Shown here: positions 7,312 through 11,946 of the stretch, in pieces
Layout of the letters: each line of letters starts with the position of its first letter
Numbering within the stretch: position 1 is the first letter of the stretch
From: an uncultured Oscillospiraceae bacterium
GTDB taxonomy: Bacteria; Bacillota_A; Clostridia; Oscillospirales; Acutalibacteraceae
Assembly (NCBI GenBank): GCA_910587995.1
Contig: CAJUNS010000044.1
Coordinates: 1-11,946 of the forward strand
Length of the DNA stretch: 11,946 nucleotides
Direction of reading: 5' to 3'
Translations under genes and position numbers: made by a program
Notes under the pieces: model-generated
What the model was told of the DNA's origin: nothing
Seen by the model: only the letters and a program-made list of their open reading frames with translations
Databases searched by the model: none

Positions 7312-8091
7312 TTAAACCTTATTGGGTCCCAGCTTCTTGAACACATCATCCCGCGCAATCCAGTTCAGGAAGTTTTGAATCTCTATGTCCCAAATCGCAA
7401 ACTCATGTTCATAGCCAGGCATATCATCGTACCGCAGACGGCCCCCCTGCCAAACTGTTTCCAGAAAATGATGGTACTGGGTTACCGGCTCATAGAGAAA
7501 GTCCTTGTCCCCCACGCACAGGAACAGGTCCGGCGTCTTACCCCCAGCCACGGATTTTTCCGTGACAGCGTACAAATCCCGCAGCTGAATGCCCCGCGAC
7601 TTTGCGCGGTCCTCAATCTGCTCCTTGGAGAACACCGCTGGAGAGAAGGCCCCTATGGCGCTGTAGCGGTCCGGGTTCTCCAGACCGTGGAGCAGCGCGC
7701 CGTAGCCGCCCATGGAAAGCCCCGCAATGTACCGTTCCTCCGGCTTATCGGAAATGGGAAAATAGTTTTCTACAAACTCTGGCAGCTCCTTCTCTAAGAA
7801 ATCATAGAAATGGTTGCCGCCAGGGGCGTTATCATAGGGAACGTTCCCTACGGAAAAAGTCACCACCGCAATTCGCTGTTCCTCGGCGTAGCGGTCCACA
7901 CTGGTATACCGGTGCCACACGGCATAGTCGTTCCCGTGGCCGTGAAGCAGGTATAGAACCGGGAACCTTCCGGGCAGCTTATGGGTGTGCTCTCCTTCCA
8001 TATTGCAAGGGGTAAAGGAGGGCAATGTGACCTCAATGTCTACCCCATGCCCCAGAGAATAGGAAAACAGATTGCATTGAACGCGAGCCAT
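7312..8091 (-). CDS. Esterase D / CE1-like alpha/beta hydrolase (tributyrin esterase type)
   Basis: A 259-residue alpha/beta hydrolase of the putative esterase family PF00756, which includes lactococcal tributyrin esterase EstA, S-formylglutathione hydrolase and feruloyl/acetyl-xylan esterases of CE1. The oxyanion-hole region is PVLYLLHGHGND (44-55). The triad is visible: S126 in GLSMGG, D197 in VGDKDFLY, H229 in YEHEFAIWD, all at normal spacing, so the enzyme should be active. There is no signal peptide; it is cytoplasmic and probably removes short acyl or aryl groups from an imported substrate. The start at 8091 has AGGAGG nine bases upstream (8101-8106 on the plus strand reads cctcct). It opens the enzyme part of the locus after a 247-base spacer and is followed closely by the serine hydrolase gene. 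Confidence 0.87.
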   Translation of the reverse strand: MARVQCNLFSYSLGHGVDIEVTLPSFTPCNMEGEHTHKLPGRFPVLYLLHGHGNDYAVWHRYTSVDRYAEEQRIAVVTFSVGNVPYDNAPGGNHFYDFLEKELPEFVENYFPISDKPEERYIAGLSMGGYGALLHGLENPDRYSAIGAFSPAVFSKEQIEDRAKSRGIQLRDLYAVTEKSVAGGKTPDLFLCVGDKDFLYEPVTQYHHFLETVWQGGRLRYDDMPGYEHEFAIWDIEIQNFLNWIARDDVFKKLGPNKV

Positions 8092-8133
8092 TCTGGCATT
8101 CCTCCTATCAATTTTAAATGTGCGGGCGATTTG

Positions 8134-8278
8134 AAAAGGCGCGGCCTCTTTGCCTGACCCTTCTGGTCAAGCCCTTCCTCTTTAGGGCTTACGCGCCATC
8201 CTTCTTTCTTTTTCCCGCGTTTTCCTGTCAATTTCTTTCTGATACAGGACAGCGGGGCCGCCCGAAAGCCCGCCCCGC
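8134..8278 (-). other. Structured intergenic spacer with several stem-loops
   Basis: The 247-base gap 8092-8338 between permease and esterase has no convincing gene. It holds four stem-loops: 8252-8278 (GCGGGGC/GCCCCGC), 8169-8190 (AAGCCCT/AGGGCTT, eight-base loop), 8155-8169 (TGACC/GGTCA) and 8134-8150, where the minus-strand RNA forms AAGAGGC-CGC-GCCUUUU, a weak terminator-like hairpin with four U. The arrangement could protect or separate the transporter mRNA from the enzyme mRNA. An in-frame minus-strand reading through here is shadow sequence with no family features. Confidence 0.5.
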
Positions 8279-8338
8279 CATTTTGCGCCTGTGCCAACAG
8301 AACCGCCACACAGGCCTTGTGCGCCACCGGCCAGGGTC

Positions 8339-9232
8339 TTAGCCCTTTACACCGCCGATGACAATGCCTTTCACAAAAGATTTTTGGATGAACGGATATA
8401 CCACCATCACAGGGATAACCGCCACCACGGCGATGGCCATGCGCACGCCTACGCTGGGGATTGCACCCATCTCCAGGTTTACGCCCTGTAACTGCTGGGC
8501 GGAGGATTTCAGGAACTGGATATTGTTGAGCATATTGGTGAGCACGTTTTGAATGCTGTACAAATCCGTGCGCTTGACGATATAATAGAGGCCGTTGGTC
8601 CAGTCGTTCCAATAGGCAAGGCCCGCCATCAGGCCCACCGTGCCGATGATTGGCGTGGACATGGGCAGCACCACTTCGGCCAGCGTCTTTATTTCACTGG
8701 CGCCATCCAACTTTGCCGCCTCAATAATGGCGTCTGGAATGTTGGTCTTAAAATAGTTGCGCATCAGGATAACATTAAAGGGACTCATCAGGAAAGTCGG
8801 GATTAACAGGGCGAAGATGGAGTCCCGGATGTGGAACACCTGAGAATACATAATGTAAGTAGGGACCAGTCCGCCGTTAAAAAGCATGGTGAAGAACACC
8901 AAGAACGCGATAACATTGCGGGCTGGCAGGCCGGGCCGGGCCAAGGGGTAGGCCAAAAGCACCGTCATAAGCACGTTGCAGGCAGTGCCTATAATCGTGA
9001 CGAAAAAGGTTACGCCATAGGCGCGGAACACGGTCTGGCTGGCCTTAAAAATGTACTGGTAGGACGCCGCGCTGAATTTGGCCGGGAAAAACGAGTAGCC
9101 GTTCATGGTCAGCGTCTGCTCGTCTGTGATGGAGGCCATTAGCAGCAGCAGCAGGGGTATGACGCACAGCAGGGTCAAAATGGCCAGCACCACGTTAGGG
9201 ATAATCTTGGCGGCTTTACTTGAAGTAATCAT
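8339..9232 (-). CDS. Sugar ABC transporter permease, CUT1 family, YtcP/LplC-like
   Basis: A 297-residue inner-membrane permease, the second of a heterodimer. Six hydrophobic segments are visible, beginning at residues ~10-33. The cytoplasmic EAA loop that contacts the ATPase is EAAKLDGASEIKTLAEVVLP at 171-190. The C-terminus YPFIQKSFVKGIVIGGVKG is typical of YtcP-type CUT1 permeases for oligosaccharides. The start at 9232 lies 21 bases after the upstream permease stop, with AGGAAGG in between. It forms the transmembrane pore with the LplB-like partner; no ATPase gene is present, so a shared MsmX-type ATPase encoded elsewhere is likely. Confidence 0.93.
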   Translation of the reverse strand: MITSSKAAKIIPNVVLAILTLLCVIPLLLLLMASITDEQTLTMNGYSFFPAKFSAASYQYIFKASQTVFRAYGVTFFVTIIGTACNVLMTVLLAYPLARPGLPARNVIAFLVFFTMLFNGGLVPTYIMYSQVFHIRDSIFALLIPTFLMSPFNVILMRNYFKTNIPDAIIEAAKLDGASEIKTLAEVVLPMSTPIIGTVGLMAGLAYWNDWTNGLYYIVKRTDLYSIQNVLTNMLNNIQFLKSSAQQLQGVNLEMGAIPSVGVRMAIAVVAVIPVMVVYPFIQKSFVKGIVIGGVKG

Positions 9233-9253
9233 TTACTTTTCCATCCCTTCCTC

Positions 9254-10204
9254 TCAGAATAGCGCGCTGTCCGGGTCCACCTTGCGGGTGATAACATTGG
9301 TAATCATCACCAAAGTGAAGCCCAGCAGGGACTGTAGAAAGCCCGCGGCGGAAGACCGCCCTACGTCGTTGAGCTGCAGCAGCCCGCGGTACACATATGT
9401 ATCGATGGTGTTGGTCACATCAAAGAGCATGCCATTGTTCATCGGTACCTGGTAGAACAGGCCGAAATCTGAGTAAAACATGCGGCCAATGGCCATAATT
9501 ACCAGGGTGATGATGGTGGTCTTGAGGCAAGGCAGGGTCACGTATTTAATCTGCTGCCAAGTGGAGGCCCCGTCAATCACCGCCGCCTCATAATAGGAGC
9601 CGTCCACGCCGATGAGGGTTGCAAAGTACAGGATGGACGAGTATCCAAATCCCTTCCACAGGTTGATGAACACCAAAATGAAGGGCCAGTATTTGGGCGT
9701 TGAATACCAGCTGACCGGCTCGATCCCCAGCGGAGCCAGAATGGAGTTGTTGATAAAACCGTTGTCTGTGCTCAAAAAGGCAAAGGCCAGGTAGCTGACA
9801 ACCGTGATGGACAGCAGGTAAGGAATCAGAATGCAGGTCTGGTAGACCTTGAGGGCTCTGGTGCGGATCTGCTCCAGCAGGATGGCAATGATAATCGCCA
9901 GCACATTGCCCAGCAGAATAAACACCAGATTGTAGCAGATGGTATTGCGGAAGATAATGAAAGCGTCCTTTGTTTTGAACAGAAAGCCAAAGTTATCCAG
10001 CCCGCACCAGGGGCTGTTAAACACGCCCACATTGTAGTTGATTTTTTTGAACGCGAACGTCAGGCCAAACATGGGCAGGTAGTTGTTGATGACAAGATAT
10101 GCAAGGCCCGGGATCATCAGGGCATAAAGGGGCAGCCATTTTGAGAAACCGCCTTGCTTTTTCGGGGCCCCTTTTAGGGCATTAGCAGGGGTTTGCTTTG
10201 CCAT
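9254..10204 (-). CDS. Sugar ABC transporter permease, CUT1 family, LplB-like
   Basis: A 316-residue inner-membrane permease with a charged N-terminal tail (residues 1-22), a first membrane segment near 24-50 (LPLYALMIPGLAYLVI), and the EAA loop EAAVIDGASTWQQIKYVTLP at 206-225. The end, TNVITRKVDPDSALF, is typical of LplB-type subunits. The start is ATG 10204 with AGAAAGGAA about 12 bases upstream. The 126-base gap before it carries two stem-loops and separates it from the binding-protein gene, a common arrangement for making more binding protein than permease. It partners with the YtcP-like permease directly downstream. Confidence 0.93.
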   Translation of the reverse strand: MAKQTPANALKGAPKKQGGFSKWLPLYALMIPGLAYLVINNYLPMFGLTFAFKKINYNVGVFNSPWCGLDNFGFLFKTKDAFIIFRNTICYNLVFILLGNVLAIIIAILLEQIRTRALKVYQTCILIPYLLSITVVSYLAFAFLSTDNGFINNSILAPLGIEPVSWYSTPKYWPFILVFINLWKGFGYSSILYFATLIGVDGSYYEAAVIDGASTWQQIKYVTLPCLKTTIITLVIMAIGRMFYSDFGLFYQVPMNNGMLFDVTNTIDTYVYRGLLQLNDVGRSSAAGFLQSLLGFTLVMITNVITRKVDPDSALF

Positions 10205-10227
10205 TTTGGTTCACGGTTCCTTTCTTA

Positions 10228-10247
10228 GCCCGGAAAAAGCGCCGGGC
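10228..10247 (-). other. Short stem-loop before the LplB-like permease start
   Basis: GCCCGG (10228-10233) pairs with CCGGGC (10242-10247), loop of eight bases. In the minus-strand RNA it lies immediately upstream of the permease ribosome-binding region AGAAAGGAA, so it could affect permease translation or mark an mRNA end. No U-run follows directly. Confidence 0.5.
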
Positions 10248-10258
10248 GGTTATGATGC

Positions 10259-10292
10259 AGATAGGCAGATAAATACCTTTATCCGCCTATCT
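10259..10292 (-). other. Long near-perfect stem-loop after the binding-protein gene
   Basis: AGATAGGC (10259-10266) pairs with GCCTATCT (10285-10292). After one A-C mismatch, GATAAA (10268-10273) pairs with TTTATC (10278-10283) around a TACC loop: 14 pairs in all. It lies 39 bases past the binding-protein stop. No U-run follows, so it looks like an mRNA-stabilising or processing hairpin of the kind known after malE, not a plain terminator. It could instead be a DNA operator, being an inverted repeat. Confidence 0.65.
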
Positions 10293-10330
10293 CATAGAAA
10301 ACTATTGCATATTTGGGATATGAAAGAGGA

Positions 10331-11893
10331 TTACTTGCCCAGGAACGCGTTCAGCTGCTCCTGGCGGGCGGCGATGATCTCATCAATGCCCGCGGCCTTC
10401 AGGTCCTCCTGGAACTTCTGGAGGGTGGCGTCAAAGTCTTCCACCGAACCGGCGGCCAGAGGATTGGCGTACTGGTTAACCACGTTGGTGCAGGCGGAAA
10501 CCGCGTCGGAAACGCCAGTCAGGTCAAACTGGCAGCCAAAGGCCTTGGACTGCTTCGCGGAAGCGTTGGCAGCCAGCAGCTGGTCAAAGTAGTCGGCGGG
10601 ATAATCGAAGGGAATGGAAAGGGTGGAGTTCTGGTTGGCCCAGGAGTAGCCCAGGCACCAGCCCACGCTGGTGATGTCCTGGCCCTCCAGGTATGTGGCG
10701 GAGCCATCGTCCAACACCTGATAATGCTGGCCCTCAATGCCGTTGATCAGCAGGTTTTCCACATCCGCGTCGGTAGACAGCAGGTACAGCAGCCCAGCTG
10801 CCTGCTCGGGGCTCTTGGTGGCCGGATTGATGCAGCCGTAAGCGCCGGGGGTAACCGCGACGGTGTCTTCATAAATTTGCAAGGACGCGCAGTCAACGCC
10901 GAAGTTGCTGCTGGACCAGATGCCGTTCATCTCGGCGCTGAAGTGGCCCGCAAAGCAGCCGAAGCACTTGCCGGCGGGGATGTAGTCCACAGGAGCCTCG
11001 GTGGAGTTCAGCAGGTCGGGCATATAAACGCCCATTTCTTTCCACTTCTTGAAGTAGCTTACCAGTTCGGTATAGTACTCGCTCTCATAGTAGTTGATCA
11101 CCGTATCGTCCTGGCCCGCATTGCCCAAAACACCCAGCTTGTTGCCATCGCCCAGAGAATCCACGCGGCTGTCGCCAATGTTGGGGCTGCCGTTGTTGGG
11201 CCCGATGATGGGAGTGTCCGGGTACTTCTCATGAATGTCCTGGAAGAGTTTCGTCAGCTTTTCCAGATCAATCTTGTCGCCGTTCTTATAGCCGAACTCG
11301 TCCGCAATGTCGGCGCGGATGGTGAAGCAGGGCACGGAAGCCTGGTCCAGCAGGCGGCCAACGCCATACAGCTTGCCGTTGATGCGGCCGGACTCATACA
11401 CATTCTCACCCAGAGCCTTCTTCATCTCCTCGGCATAGGGCTCCAGCAAGCTGTCCAGCTCCATGGCTTGTCCCTGGCTGGCTACGTTTACAAAGCTGGT
11501 GCCAATGCCGGCGTAGAACACGTCCAGGGTGTCGTCGCCGCCAGCCAGCAACAGGTTCATCTGCTGGGAAGCGTTGCCAATCTCGATGGTGATGAGCTCA
11601 ACATTGCAGCCGATCTTCTCGCGGGTAATCTCGCTGAGGGCCGCCTCGATGGCGGGTGTGTCAGCGGGGGTGGTGCCGCAGGTCACCATCAGGGAGATGG
11701 TGGGCAGGTCGCCGGTGTTTTCTCCCGTGCTGGAGCTTTCCGCCGTGCCGCTGTCTTCCCCGCCAGCGCTGGAAGTCCCGCTGGAGCTGCTACCAGCCGT
11801 TGAGGAGCTGTTGTCTCCGTTGCCGCCGCAGGCCGCAAAAAGCGTTACGATCAGGGTCAGGGCCAGCAGCATTGCTGTGATTTTTTTCGCCAT
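10331..11893 (-). CDS. Sugar ABC transporter lipoprotein (extracellular binding protein, DUF3502-type C-terminus)
   Basis: A 520-residue substrate-binding lipoprotein for the CUT1 transporter. The N-terminus MAKKITAMLLALTLIVTLFA ends in lipobox FAAC with the lipidated cysteine at residue 22. A Ser/Gly/Thr-rich linker (about 23-60) then spaces it from the membrane. The body is a family 1 solute-binding fold of the LplA/YtcQ kind. The last ~60 residues, with NPLAAGSVEDFDATLQKF and LKAAGIDEIIAARQEQL, match the DUF3502 domain of such lipoproteins. It captures the sugar outside the cell and hands it to the two permeases downstream. ATG 11893 is chosen because it places the signal peptide correctly, but no clear ribosome-binding site precedes it; an in-frame TTG at 11920 has none either, and the frame stays open to the window edge. 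A weak TTGTTG-18-TATTTT promoter-like pair lies upstream. Confidence 0.93.
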   Translation of the reverse strand: MAKKITAMLLALTLIVTLFAACGGNGDNSSSTAGSSSSGTSSAGGEDSGTAESSSTGENTGDLPTISLMVTCGTTPADTPAIEAALSEITREKIGCNVELITIEIGNASQQMNLLLAGGDDTLDVFYAGIGTSFVNVASQGQAMELDSLLEPYAEEMKKALGENVYESGRINGKLYGVGRLLDQASVPCFTIRADIADEFGYKNGDKIDLEKLTKLFQDIHEKYPDTPIIGPNNGSPNIGDSRVDSLGDGNKLGVLGNAGQDDTVINYYESEYYTELVSYFKKWKEMGVYMPDLLNSTEAPVDYIPAGKCFGCFAGHFSAEMNGIWSSSNFGVDCASLQIYEDTVAVTPGAYGCINPATKSPEQAAGLLYLLSTDADVENLLINGIEGQHYQVLDDGSATYLEGQDITSVGWCLGYSWANQNSTLSIPFDYPADYFDQLLAANASAKQSKAFGCQFDLTGVSDAVSACTNVVNQYANPLAAGSVEDFDATLQKFQEDLKAAGIDEIIAARQEQLNAFLGK

Positions 11894-11946
11894 TTCTAGG
11901 GCTTGTTTGAAAAATAGCAAAGGCTGAGCTAAATCAACAAAATCGC

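Noticed and set aside
8226..8231. TTGACA on the minus strand in the spacer, as a -35 box for the esterase operon
   Set aside because: No TAnnnT-like -10 occurs 16-19 bases downstream (GAAAGA and similar only).
8040..8612. Minus-strand frame of 190 codons crossing the 8092-8338 spacer
   Set aside because: It overlaps the YtcP-like permease and the esterase in wrong frames, its translation is highly basic with no motif, and it has no good ribosome-binding site.
10313..11803. Open plus-strand frame of nearly 500 codons opposite the binding-protein gene
   Set aside because: It is antisense to a clear lipoprotein gene, has an Ala/Val/Gly/Gln-rich low-complexity translation, and shows no family features; it results from GC-rich codon bias.
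1..11946. CRISPR arrays, tRNA or rRNA genes, insertion sequences, integrase or attachment sites
   Set aside because: I looked for evenly spaced repeats, cloverleaf-like segments and transposase motifs and saw none.

Overview
The window looks like chromosomal DNA from a gut-type Clostridia bacterium, probably Oscillospiraceae/Ruminococcaceae. Reasons: moderately high GC, Gram-positive ribosome-binding sites (AGGAGG, AAGGAG), a lipoprotein-anchored sugar-binding protein with a DUF3502-like C-terminus, LplB/YtcP-type permeases, and enzyme families common in gut Firmicutes sugar clusters. This placement is inference; there is no rRNA or other taxonomic marker here.

Bases 1-1868, plus strand, are the tail of a defence-type segment. 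First comes the 3' part of an MmeI-like (type IIL) DNA methyltransferase or restriction-modification enzyme, with the catalytic NPPF motif at 86-97. Four bases later a low-GC gene begins that resembles the front half of a DUF5677 protein and stops abruptly. The middle of the methylase, which should be the target-recognition domain, is visibly more AT-rich than the bases on either side.

Bases 1971-2008 hold a strong stem-loop with T-runs on both sides. It can terminate both converging transcription units and marks the boundary to the second segment.

Bases 2124-11893, minus strand, form a sugar import and catabolism locus, read from right to left: lipoprotein binding protein, two CUT1 permeases, a ~250-base structured spacer, an esterase-D-like alpha/beta hydrolase, a beta-lactamase-fold serine hydrolase, a P-loop kinase of the uridine kinase/phosphoribulokinase type, a GH13 subfamily 18 sugar phosphorylase, and a GH172 (DUF2961) glycosidase. 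The transporter ATPase and the regulator are not in the window. A promoter-like sequence precedes the kinase, so kinase-phosphorylase-GH172 may also be a unit of their own.

Proposed logic (inference): the lipoprotein and permeases import a small, possibly acylated, oligosaccharide. The two cytoplasmic serine hydrolases remove acyl groups. GH172 cuts an alpha-fructofuranosidic or arabinofuranosidic bond. The GH13_18 enzyme releases alpha-glucose 1-phosphate by phosphorolysis, and the kinase, whose gene overlaps the phosphorylase gene by ATGA, phosphorylates the released acceptor. The acceptor and the true substrate are not known. This kinase-phosphorylase-GH172 grouping is the best candidate here for an undescribed pathway.
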